Part shown: in pieces, positions 52,264 to 63,044 of the stretch | Layout: every line of letters begins with the position of its first letter | Position numbering within the stretch: position 1 is the first letter of the stretch | NCBI GenBank assembly: GCA_030248065.1 | Contig: JASAMV010008324.1 | Span: forward strand, 1-64,000 | DNA: 64,000 nucleotides | Origin: Rhynchonema sp. JSB1_4 | Taxonomy: Eukaryota; Nematoda; Chromadorea; Monhysterida; Xyalidae | Direction: 5' to 3' | Translations under genes and position numbers: made by a program | Notes under the pieces: generated by a model | What the model was told of the DNA's origin: nothing | Databases searched by the model: none | Seen by the model: only the letters and a program-made list of their open reading frames with translations

Positions 52264-54445
52264 TCAAGTCAAGACATACTAGGTACTATGTACAGTATAC
52301 ATTAACTACCCTATGCATACATACATACATCGACAAGGCTCATCTGCGACGTGCCTCAACGACATCAGAATAAGCCCCAAGATGCTCAGAAACGCACCAG
52401 TACCGTTTATGATCGGCTTCAAACTGTGTTCTATAAAACACCTATAAATTGTGGTACATGTTTGGACCCCAATATTCACTTGAAAGCATATTCTGAAACC
52501 CGAACATAAAAATGAACTGTATTAGGCAAATTACTCCACATTGCTGTGCTGTGCATACTTTTTGTTATTCATGCTGAAACGAACGCTAGAGAAGTGAAAC
52601 GGGTCGGACAAAATTAGTTTCTCAAAAAGTCGAGATAACGCCTCGACCAGTTGAATTTATGGCTTTGGAACTTTCACTTGAGAGGCTTTATATGAAAACG
52701 GCTCAACCAAGAAAAAGCGAATACTAATCAACGAAACCCAAAAACACATGACCTTTGTTTTCGACTTAAGTCCTCTTTAGCATAAAAGGATAAAACCCAA
52801 AGCCGTTTAGCATAGAGAGCCGCATATTTTTGGATCAAGCAGGCAACAGTTACTGGAGAAACCACCACAACAGTCATGGCGAGTAGTGCTGGTTCCAGTG
52901 ACGAAACTGGTCGTTTCTAGTTCCAGAATTTCTAGTTTCAGTTCCAAAACGGTGGCTTAGTCCTACGGTCGTTGTAATAATCCAATGTTGTGTGACCTCA
53001 TTAGCATAAATACTGCCAATCGTGCGTGAAGGCTCTCGCGACAATCCGATTTTGCATAGCCAGTAGTCGAAGGCGACAAGGGCAATTCAGTGATTCATAA
53101 TATTATACAGTATAACATTTTCGATAAATTGTTCTCTCTGTTTGAAAATCGTTGGCTGCACCACTTGGGTTCTTGTTTCGGTCCTATTTGCATTTCAGGA
53201 ACCAAAACGAAATCGTTGCCAGTAGCTACATGTACCGGAATTATTTCTGAGATGCGAGATTCTTATCAGAAAGGACCTTTGAGACCAAAGGCCACTACTT
53301 TATATGAGTATAGTCAAAAGCGGTCGTCATAATGGTCAATAAAAGTCACACATTAACACTGTCGGGAAATATTGCGCCATTTTTGAAGTGCGAAGCATGA
53401 ATGAAGCGTGAGAATAGGTCGTTTAGTTTACACAACGTCAGTACAGAGTGCATAGCTTCCAAGAGCTGAATAAGCTTGCACAAGGACAGTTGTGGTCAAA
53501 TGTATGGAGGAAGCCAAGCATCGTATTGTAGTATGGTATGTATGTGTGAGGTTTCATAAATTTCGTGAAATCGCGAACCCAAAATGTGTGAAAACTGGCA
53601 AACAGAAAGAGAAACGGAAAAGGAATGATGGTTTATTCGCACAATGTGCTCGATGAAGCGAACACATTTCCAATATTTTGCTCGAAATCTCAAGCCCCAT
53701 AATTATGACCAGCGCAAACCAGCGGTTGAGGCAAACAGATCTCGAGGGAAGACTTCAACATACTAAGCGCAAAAGCTATTTTGCTGGGTACCCGATTCAG
53801 CAAATATGATGTTTCACAAAACACTTTGCTCCTGTGCCCGACAATTTCCAGCTTTTTCCCGGTGTTTATGTTGTTTGTGATGAGTTAAAGAAATAAAAAG
53901 AAAATGCTGCTGCACGCGCGTGTTCATAGCATGTGATTATCATGGGAATTGGGGAAATTAATGACCTTTTTTCAAAGGATGTCTAGTTTGTTTGTCTTGG
54001 ATTTCTGCCGTCATATTATGTATTACGAAGAATGTCGCGCGTAATTTATTCGTTTTTCGTCAATTTGGTACATATTTTTGTATATATTAGTTTCACAATG
54101 CAATCAAGCTAAAGTGAGACAACTGAAAGGAATATAATAGAGACGATTAGAAAAAGTGTGCGATGAAAGTATAGGTGTTAACAACATTTTGTAAAATGCT
54201 AATCGAGATTGTGCATCAGATATAAATGTAGTGCATCACACCGAGAAAACAGCGGTCTAAAAGTCTAACATTATTATGCCCGCCAGAATACAATCTATAC
54301 GGAATTCTATACGAACAGAATGACAATTCATGAGAACTAAAATCGCATATGTATCGTGCATGACATATATAAGCTCAGTGCGAGGCTTCACAGAAACTGA
54401 CTGGCCTATCACGATACAAAATAACACTGCCGAGAATACAAGGGC
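52264..54445. other. Intergenic, nothing recognised
   Basis: About 2.2 kb of AT-rich sequence. Open frames are short and lack splice or domain support. Confidence 0.4.
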
Positions 54446-55071
54446 TCAATCGCCGTTAGCGATAATAACGCCGTTATCATGCCCATTGTGCGTGTATCCA
54501 TTCGTCACCTCACCATTCTGCCCATCTCCATTCTCCACCATTTCGGCGTTGGCTGATGTTTCATTGTCTTCGTCTTCCTCATCGCCCCACTCTTGCTCCC
54601 AGTCGATGCCCGAATGCAGCGCATCTCGAACCTTGAATATTTTTTACTTGGATTTCATTCAATTTCGAAAAAATCCCTTCGATATTGTGTTATACGGTAG
54701 TGCATTCACACCGACGATGACCTGTGATTCACCGCCCGTCTGTGTGTGTGTGTGAAAGCAGGCAGCCAAAACACGCTGGTTGAGGTGTGGTGCACCAGGT
54801 CATCACAGTGTCATCGATTGACCATAGTGTGGTAGCAAGCAACTCAAAGCCGCAATCCCACCTTCTCAACGTTGGTGCAGGGCACGTCAAAGTTGATCGA
54901 TATCAAATGGTCCCTTCGCGGCTCAACGAACTTTGCGAACAGTTTGGTGGACACTTTGCGGAAATCGCCACTCGTGAACGTGATACGGCTGGTCTCCAGG
55001 CATGAACGGCCAACCGTCAGGTTTTGCAGCAACGCCTGAGCAAATTGGGTTAACAAATCATATGCGTAGTA
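54446..55071 (-). CDS. 3' end of an unrecognised gene with acidic C-terminus
   Basis: Two exons look real. 54862-55071 encodes exactly 70 codons (YYAYDLLTQFAQALLQNLTV through VPCTNVEK) between a tttcacag acceptor and a gtgggatt donor. 54446-54631 encodes 61 codons and a stop, starting VRDALHSGIDWEQEW followed by an Asp/Glu then Asn/Gly-rich tail. A small exon beginning at 54721 (VIVGVNALPYN) may lie between them, but its donor is unclear. No family recognised. Upstream exons should lie at higher coordinates and would overlap the caspase gene on the other strand, unless the 5' part is very short. Confidence 0.45.
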
Positions 55072-56125
55072 CTGTGAAAGTGTCAAAGACTGGTTTATGT
55101 ACATATTTCCCGTGCCCTTCATCCGAACTATATTCTTGAGTTGGGAAGAATATTTCACTTTCATATGCCATGCGCACATACATATGTATATAGGTTGCTG
55201 TATTATGTCTGTGTGCAGTTCACGAATGCGGTGTATCAAAAACGGGTATCGCATATTGAACACCGTAACACGATAAAGAATTCGCACTAACTGCGAAGCA
55301 ACCATTAGAGAGAGAAGTCACCAAAACTTCTGTGATGCCCAAACCAGTTTCTGCCCACATTTGATTATTCGTTCCCGTTTAACACATCTGAAGGCGCATC
55401 CTTCTCCAAACTATACTAAATCAAAAACTGATGCACATCTGCACCTACGTGAGTTTTTCACTTAAAGCCCCAGGCGCTCTAAGCGGAAATTGGTGGATGA
55501 TGGGCAATCCGACAAAAGAATATATCAGGCTTTTGAAGCGGAATGCGTTCCACTTAGAACAACGTTTGACACGACACTCGACAATGTTTGATGATTACCC
55601 ACAAACAAAAAGGCCGCTTTTCCACATTCTTTCCGAATGGGTTTTACTGCACGGGAAACTCCGGTATTACCTACTACTGCTGCCTTTCTGAACTAACGTG
55701 TAACGTTGTCCAATTTTCGATGCGTTGTTTCACCAAAAACTAACTGATGACACACAAACACGACTGCTTAGGTATAGTTTGGGGCCAAATGCAATGTCGT
55801 TGACATAAACTGTATGCTGTACTGCACTATTCACAGAACCGATCAGAGTCAGAGCGCGTGCCACAACTGTAGTCAATACAAGCAACATATTTATCACATC
55901 GTTTTGCACGCGAGCAGCATGTACCTATGTCAACGGCATCACAATAAGCCAGAATTTCAACATACTATAAGTTTCATTTTCGTCATCGTGTTCACCCCGG
56001 CACACGTCTGGTTCGTTATTCAACAGAGCTTGTCTGCCCATGTTCAGCGCAAAACAATCTTATGACGAGTGAATCACAGAATCGTATTGAGTGGTTCCTC
56101 ATCCCTGGCTGTTGTCGGCGGCCTG

Positions 56126-58589
56126 ATGACCGACGATCTTCCGCCGGCCGGTCTGCCGATGACCGAAGACCAGACGATAAGATTCAAACAATTTCGCACC
56201 GAGGAATACAATATCGACAGAAAACTTTTGGACAAACTTGTGCTCGATGGTGTGATAACTGAAACCGACAAGCAGCAAGTTATGAAAGAGGTTTGTTGGT
56301 CTCTCAATCAGTTGGAAATTTGCTGACTAAATCGGGCATAACTCAGAGGCTCGAGGCACTGGAGCATTTCACAGTTAACCACGCTTTAAAAATAAAAGTA
56401 GAAATAAACATGAGTTTAGGTCATATCATAACCAATCAGAGGTCAGGGTCATTCCAAAGACTGTTGTGCCGTTGATGCAGGGCACCAGGTACGCCATGTG
56501 CAGTACGCTTTACGACATTGTGATGGTGAAGAATGACCGTCGAAGCTATTTTCTGCTTGAACAAGCGTTCATATACACAGGACATCATGTGCACGCCAAG
56601 CTGCTTCACATCGACAGCGCAAATTATGTGTGCCGAATAGTATTCAACCCCAAAGAGGTTCGTTTTCACAGTGGTGCCCTTCTTGTACCAATTGTGTTCC
56701 ATTCGTGCACAGTACAGCTGTGTCAAATTCATACCGCATTCGGATGCTAATATTATTTGTTTCGGCCACATTTTGTGATGGCGTTGGAGCAGCGATTTAC
56801 CAGTGTAAACGTTATTCCAATTTAATTGGGAATTCCCAACCCAATTGGGAAACCACTTTTACACTGGTCAAAATTAGTGCGGCGCATTATTTTCATTTTG
56901 TGTAAAAGGTGTCCCAAATGTGTGGGGAACAACTTTACGCCCGTGAAAATTAGTATGCAGGTTCACCTATATGTATAGATACAGTACTTATCGGTCTCAA
57001 CATGTGGCCCAATCAAAAGTAGGCATCCGCGTCCGGCAAAAGTTGGTGATGTGAGCTGTGGCAGCACAATCTCAGCTTAATTGTAGCATTACGCCAACTT
57101 CACAACGCCGAAGGGACTAGCGTTGATTTTGAACAATAAACGGTTCGACCAACTGCCAGAGAGGACCGGCACCGACGTTGACGCGCAAAACTGCCAACGG
57201 TTTGTCAACCGCCGAGATGTTCAGGCCTGATACCAATACAAGACAAGATCAGCCAGACTGGACTGCTTAAATGCTAGCTTGTATCCCTTGCACATTTCAG
57301 TCTATTTGTCAAGCTGGGATACGTTGTTGATCGTCGCGACAATCTAACCGGGCAGGTTATCCGGCTTTTTAACAATTTTGAAGCCTGTTTGAAGCCAATC
57401 GGAATGCTCATTGAGAATGCAGCATCGCAGCAATACATTTTTAGGAAATGCTGGAAGCAATGGACGCATTCGGAAGCGATAAGCGACATGCCGAGTGTGC
57501 AAGTGCCGTGGTTGTCGTTCTGACTCATGGTTAGTTCTTTGCCTGTTTTATATGTCTGTGTAACATCAAGTCACATATGACACAACGATATTTATATATA
57601 TTTCGACGACTGGCACCGGACATTTAACGTATTCTGCCAAGAATTCCAAGCGGAATGAGAATCAAATTATTCTTGCCGTAAGAAATATGCACACCGCTGA
57701 CGTGACGAAGAAATCGATATTTTTCGCGATCCAACAGATCTTCAATTTTTGCAACTTCAAAACAACTAATTTTCAGGCACGGAGGGCCGCCTCTACGGCA
57801 AAGATGGCAAGACAATCCACACGGTAGAACTGACGGCTAAGCTCAACGAAAACAAATGTATCGGTCTGGAAGGAAAGCCGAAACTGTTTCTGTTTCAGGC
57901 GTGTCGCAACTGTGAGTTTACTTCATGACGTATGTGCTGCATACCATTAATTTGTTATTAGGTATCCGACAGCGCCCCAGTGCGCTGCGCAGGATCTTTG
58001 CGACACCCAAAATATGGCCAACTATATGCTACCAATATAGGGGTTAAGTTCATCCCAGTGAAGTCGACTGGATGCGATCGGGAGCCTAGTTTGGCCGAAG
58101 AATTTTTCGATCCGGATGCCCAGTTCCGTTCCTGAAAATTTCAGATTAAAATAAAATACCATATATATAAAAAATAATTCGAATTTCAAATTGATCGCGG
58201 AAAATTGTAAACTCGGTACCGATTTCGATCTCGAACTCGTGTGATACCGTTCGAACCTAGGCACAAGACAAAATATAGGTACCAAGCAGGTTCGTATACT
58301 CGTGTATAAGTGATTGATTAATTAATTACACGCTCAGTTGCGCTCAAGCCGGGAACGCCGACAAGCGACCAAGATGAAATGTATGATCGATTGTGCGAGT
58401 GGGATAAGATGCACAATTATACGGCGCGAAACATTCCCAAGGACAAGCACACGTATATCGCCAACTCCAGCACTCCCGGCTACATGTCGTGGCGCAAGGC
58501 GGGGAGCGGAAGTCGATTCATCGAGACTCTCGTTGAAGTGATCGATCGGCACGCAGCCACCGACAACATCAACGAATTAATGGAGAAGG
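56126..58589 (+). CDS. CARD-containing caspase (CED-3-like), 3' end unresolved
   Basis: Cysteine protease of the apoptosis pathway. The N-terminal exon (56126 to about 56290) looks like a CARD adaptor domain (EEYNIDRKLLDKLVLDGVIT). Catalytic exons: 57087-57199 (LALILNNKRFDQLPERTGTD), 57301-57355 (KLGYVVDRRDNLTGQ), 57445-57529 (AVVVVLTHG with the catalytic histidine), 57777-57911 (KPKLFLFQACRN with the catalytic cysteine), and 58338-58589 (small-subunit part, with STPGYMSWRKAGSGSRFIETL). The usual active-site pentapeptide is QACRG; here it is QACRN. Between 57911 and 58338 no single frame joins cleanly: an open stretch at about 57963-58133 is in a different phase from the donor. Exons linking the CARD to the protease domain, and the last few residues, were not found. 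It could be a functional gene with an unusual splice, or a damaged one. Confidence 0.75.
56782..56885. repeat. Member of the CGACCAGCGTAAAAGTTGTT hairpin family
   Basis: gatttaccagtgtaaacgtt and the inverse cacttttacactggtcaaaa about 50 bases later, with flanks (ttttgtgatggcgttggagc) similar to those of the element at 60978-61220. Further copies: 26851-26940 and 63470-63552; half copies near 26080, 42028 and 56916. Confidence 0.65.
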
Positions 58590-59062
58590 TGTGCATCACT
58601 GGTCTCACACTCTTATACGTATTATGTTAGCGTACGCAGGAGTTTCCAATTCGCCCCTGGCGCTTCACGAGAAAAATGATGCAGAAAATACGCCTTCTCA
58701 AAATCATCATAATACCTATTTGACCCAAATTCGGGTGAGAGCTAGGTACGTCCGCTTATTCCATCAGGCATCAGGGACCTGTTGTGCTCACTTGGAAACG
58801 GCACTGCACGTCTTCAGGTGGTTCGGCAAGTGACGACAGCTTTCCCCATGTTCTCCAATCAAGTTCCTCAAGGGTCAAGCACGTTGGACAAGGAATTCTA
58901 TTTCTTTCCTGGATTAAACAGTTCAAACAATTAGTCGTCTGTACACTTCGCATGCGCATGTTCAATACAAACATGTTAAACATCTGATGACAGGGCGACG
59001 GGCCCGGGAGGTGAGAAAGTGCTTTACGCAGAAGATTATGCTGAGGGCCCCAATGTAAAAAA

Positions 59063-60068
59063 ACACTACGCCAACACGAGCTCGATTTCGAAGGTGATGT
59101 GCTTGCAAAACGAACAGAAAAAGAAAATCATCATGCGGGCCAAATGACACCTGGGGTCCTACCGCGCCCCCCGCGCCCCCATGTAAAGTATGTAGAACCT
59201 TAAGTGTGCGGTAAAATTCGAAAAATTTAGAAAATCACACGAAAATCACTCCTAATTTTTCGCATATTGCGCGGGGAAAAAATGGGCCCACCCCGCGCCC
59301 CTTTTCAAATGTAGCCTGCCTGGTTGGCTCTGTTGTTTAGTCTGCATATGAGTGAAGGCCCACCCCGTGCATATAAGTGACAGACAAACCCCGCGCCCCT
59401 CTTCCAATCATCCCCACCTAGGTTGCACGGATGTCTGCTGCGTGTAGAACTGCTGCGCATCCTACAAGGGTCCGTCTCGAAGCCGGCTAGACCTAGGTTG
59501 CCTGGATCCCCTTCTTCCGTTTATGTTTACGATACCGCAACATTTATTAACACAGTTTCAGCACAAACTACGCGAGAGCACTGGCAATTTGTTGATTCAC
59601 TGGCCAAAAGAACATTAGCACGGCATGCTAATGGCGTTTTTATAAATTAAGAACGCAAAAGTTTCATGAAATGCAACTTTTTTTGCAAACATAGAAAACA
59701 TATATGACTTGCGCATGAAATTGATGAGTTGATAAAATTAATTGTCAGCAGCCGTAGTGTCAGACACTGTCATCGGACAATGGGAAGGTGAGCCATCGCA
59801 TCGCGTCCGAAGAAATTGTACAGCATAGTTAAGTTACAGTTAGACAAGTTATAGTTAATGTTTTTTGACATATAACATTAATGAACTTTCCGTGGCGCGG
59901 GGGGCGCGGGGGACGCGGGGGACGCGGGTGACGCAGGGAACCAGGTGTCATTTGGCCTCATGCGCCCCGTTGAATTCTACAACGTGTAACGTTTCCCAAA
60001 TCAGCAGTCACGTTTGAATGTTTCACTAATCTGCCACCTCCGAAACCGGGCTCGTGTTGGCGTAGTGT
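59063..60068. mobile_element. Third copy of the POLD1 intron-8 inverted-repeat element, interrupted
   Basis: Ends acactacgccaacacgagc and the inverse gctcgtgttggcgtagtgt. The outer parts match 922-1097 and 12213-12385; the middle is split by the 820-bp element at 59138-59957. Confidence 0.8.
59138..59957. mobile_element. 820-bp inverted-repeat element with GCGCCCC arms
   Basis: Target duplication tcatgcg at 59131-59137 and 59958-59964. Ends ggccaaatgacacctgg and the inverse. GCGCCCCCCGCGCCCC-type repeats lie next to both ends. The copies of the host element in POLD1 introns read cctcatgcaccacg at this point, with no insert. Confidence 0.85.
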
Positions 60069-60509
60069 TACCATACAAACAAAATGACATTATGTTTTCG
60101 CAGCCATTTATCAATTCGTCGATAGTCAACTGCCTCATCATTAAATGCTGTTTGACCAATTTGTTTATACTCGGGGTGATACACTTTGATTGGTTGTTGT
60201 TTTTTTGGACGCTTGTTTTTGTTGATTTTTGCAGACTGTGTTCATTTGCTTTTTGCTGTGTTGTGCATGCATGCACTATACGTGCTCCTGTCTGCCATGT
60301 TTATATTTTAGAGTACCTGTCGGCATAAGACACTAATTTTCGTATTTGCATAAAATTTTGATTTTTTTCAAGGCCGTTTGACTGTCTTGATTTGTAGTTT
60401 GAACAGACAAGGGCACGCACTTTTCGTTTAGAATTTTGCTTCGAAATGATTTACTTGTAACAAAGTACCACTGCAGGAACAGCTGCTTCCATGTACAGTA
60501 TGTATCTAA

Positions 60510-60838
60510 GGGCGCCCTTAGTCATAGTGGAAAATGGAAATGAAAAAATAATCTGTGTCGAAGTTTTCCATTTCCATTTTCCAGTATGACTAAGGGCATA
60601 CTGGAAAATGGAGAATGGAAATGAAACTGCAGCAATCATGTTTTGACATGTGACAAAAACATTTTATGTTCCGCTCAGTTCTCGGCCGCTGATTGGTCAG
60701 ATTTTACACAGAAAATGTTTTGTTTCATTTCCATTTTTCAATATGCCCTGAGTCATACTGGAAAATGGAACTGGACAACTTGGACATAGATTATTTTTCA
60801 TTTCCGTTTTCCATTTTCCACTATGACTAAGGGCGCCC
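60510..60838. mobile_element. Harbinger-like MITE with TTTTCCATTTCC arms
   Basis: Ends gggcgcccttagtcatagtg and the inverse; flanking trinucleotides taa and tca (one mismatch). The arms repeat ggaaaatggaaatg in both directions. Carries inverted aaaataatctgtgtc/gacatagattatttt, the subterminal motif also found at 17340-18204. Confidence 0.75.
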
Positions 60839-60977
60839 TCAACGGATTAAAAAACACAGTACGTAATTGATTAGGCCCTCAAGCGCAAGGCTCCTTCACG
60901 CTTGAGGTGAACTTGAGGTCACTATGATTGGCCAATCGATGCATGAGCTCGCACCGTGCGTGGACACACAATACTAA

Positions 60978-61220
60978 AGCTGGAGTTATACTTGTCCATT
61001 TTGGGCTTGTAGACAATGAGGACAAATTTTTGTTTGAATCATATTTTGTAATAGCTTTGGAGCACTAATTTCGACCAGCGTAAAAGTTGTTGATTTGGTG
61101 CAGGGGAACAACTTTTACGCTGGTCGAAATTAGTGATCCAACGCTATCACAAAATATGACTCAAACAAAAATTTGTCCTCATTGTCTACAAGCCCAAAAT
61201 GGACAAGTATAACTCCAGCT
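60978..61220. mobile_element. 243-bp palindromic MITE containing the CGACCAGCGTAAAAG hairpin
   Basis: Target duplication taa at 60975-60977 and 61221-61223. Ends agctggagttatacttgtcc and the exact inverse; pairing continues to atttcgaccagcgtaaaagt around a loop of about 20 bases. Confidence 0.88.
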
Positions 61221-61243
61221 TAATCATCAAAGTGAAACATCAC

Positions 61244-63044
61244 CTGTAAGCACATATTGGTGTCGGTCTTTGATTTCGGACAATGGATAACAATTGAACT
61301 GCAGTCGATGTATTGCAAATAGTTGGACACTTTGTGTGCGCCCGCTGTCAGCTCCAACGACTTGCCGTAGTCACGATCGGGCGTAATCGATACCTAAATG
61401 CACAGCGTGGTGACGAAATATAGCAACAGGTTAATAGGTTAAGGATGATGTGTGGGGAAATCGTATACGAAAAGGATTAAAATCGACTAAATATTGGGCA
61501 CCTGGTGTTTTCGTACACGGGAATCGGAATATGGCCTTCATTTTTCAGCTCAGAAACTTTGGAGCCAAGAAATTGGGCCCGTCAAACTTGGGTAAAAAAT
61601 TGGGCCCTGCTATTTGTTGAACCCAAAATGGCCTGACTAAAATTTGAGCACATTTTCGGATTCCTCGTGTCCGAAAACCCCCGTCACCAAATTTTTAGCC
61701 TATTTGAAACCTTTTCGTAACGTCAACCTTAACCTAGTGCAGCTACTCTTGGACCACCTTACATGTGCAATTGCCACACAGTGTTGTTATAAAGTAGCTT
61801 CGCAAGGGTAACCCTGATAGACATCTTGTCTCAGCCAGGGTTGGGCAAAAAACTTTTTTTTTCAAAAAATCGGTTTTTTGTAAAAAAACCGTTTTTTTAA
61901 AAAAACGTTTTTTTAAAAACGCCCAGATGACCAAAATATGCCCCCCCCCAAAAAAATGGAAAACGCTCACGTTGGGAAGAAAACGTGGTTAAATGAAGTA
62001 ATTCTATGTCTTCTGAGGCAAAATAAGCGGGTTTCAACCCTTTTATAGCGAGTTGTTAAGATCCCATATCAGACCCGCATCATGGGACCAACTTTGGCCG
62101 GAGTCATCATTGAAAGTCAAACTCCGCATATCGACGTATCTCAACAAAGTAAAAATTGGTCGAAAATTTTTTGAAAAAATGGGACAAAAAATTGATTTTC
62201 CTTGATAATCAGGGTACTTTCCCTAAAAAATCAGGGAAAATCAAGGAAATTCAGGATTTAAAAAAAATGAAAAACGACCCAGGCGTTTTTTTAAAAAAAC
62301 GTCGTTTTTTTTAAGAAAAAGACGCCGTCGTTTTTTTGCCCAACCCTGGTCTCAGCTAGTAGCAACCTTGGTGACTGGTTTGGTCCGTTCTTGGTCACAT
62401 GTCGTTATTGAATATACTGTACAACAACTACTATTGGTCGCTTGACGAATACAATATTGAATGAGCATCTGCGCAACTACTTAAAACGTTCAAAATCACA
62501 AAATCGATGAAGACAGCTTCGACCTTCAGTTGGACCAGAACTAAGACTCCCCTTGTTTCCCTGAATCGTCAAGTTGATCTCCGGGTAGAACAGACGAAAC
62601 GGCGGTTGTTTGCCGCTTTTGATGTCACGCCAGTTCACGTCATCGCCTTTGTGTACCCGACTTTGCTTGCGATTCTGCATCAATTAATATAAATAGATAA
62701 AATTACAGAATTACATAAACAGCCTAGTGAGATTAGCAGTAAGCTTGTCCATGATGTCGTAAAACATAAAACGTTTTTTTCTCACAAAACCGGTGATGCA
62801 GTCTCATTACAACTTGAAACCAAAGACCAAAGCCGCAAACAGGGGCATCAATGAATAATGATAGTGATCGAGGGTTGGTGAATGAGTGAACGAGTAGTGG
62901 TAAGCGATCATCTTGTTTGGGTGATCAATACCCGCGTATGTAAACGACCAGCTGTTTCGGAAGTGCAAAACCAGCCAACACGACTTACATTCATGATATC
63001 TTCATCCGCCGGAGCCGAAACTTGAACTTTGAGTTGTCTGCAAC
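61244..63044 (-). CDS. Integrin alpha-like exons (membrane-proximal ectodomain), partial
   Basis: Three exons with good splice sites: 62989-63044 (RQLKVQVSAPADEDIMN), about 62480-62674 (starting NRKQSRVHKGDDVNWRDIK, then FRLFYPEINLTIQGNKGS), and 61244-61393 (VSITPDRDYGKSLEL, then YLQYIDCSSIVIHCPK). The pattern W-x-D-I-K-x-G, then L-x-Y-P, then a paired C..I.CP resembles the calf region of laminin-type integrin alpha chains. This is from remembered family pattern, not alignment. The transmembrane segment and GFFKR-type tail were not found; the next exons downstream would have to lie across the caspase region. Upstream exons continue beyond the window edge. A hAT-like MITE (61836-62348) sits in the intron. 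Confidence 0.4.
61836..62348. mobile_element. 513-bp hAT-like MITE
   Basis: Perfect target duplication gtctcagc at 61828-61835 and 62349-62356. Ends cagggttgggcaaaaaac and the inverse tttttttgcccaaccctg, shared with 52129-52255. The arms consist of aaaaacgttttttt-type palindromes. Confidence 0.93.
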
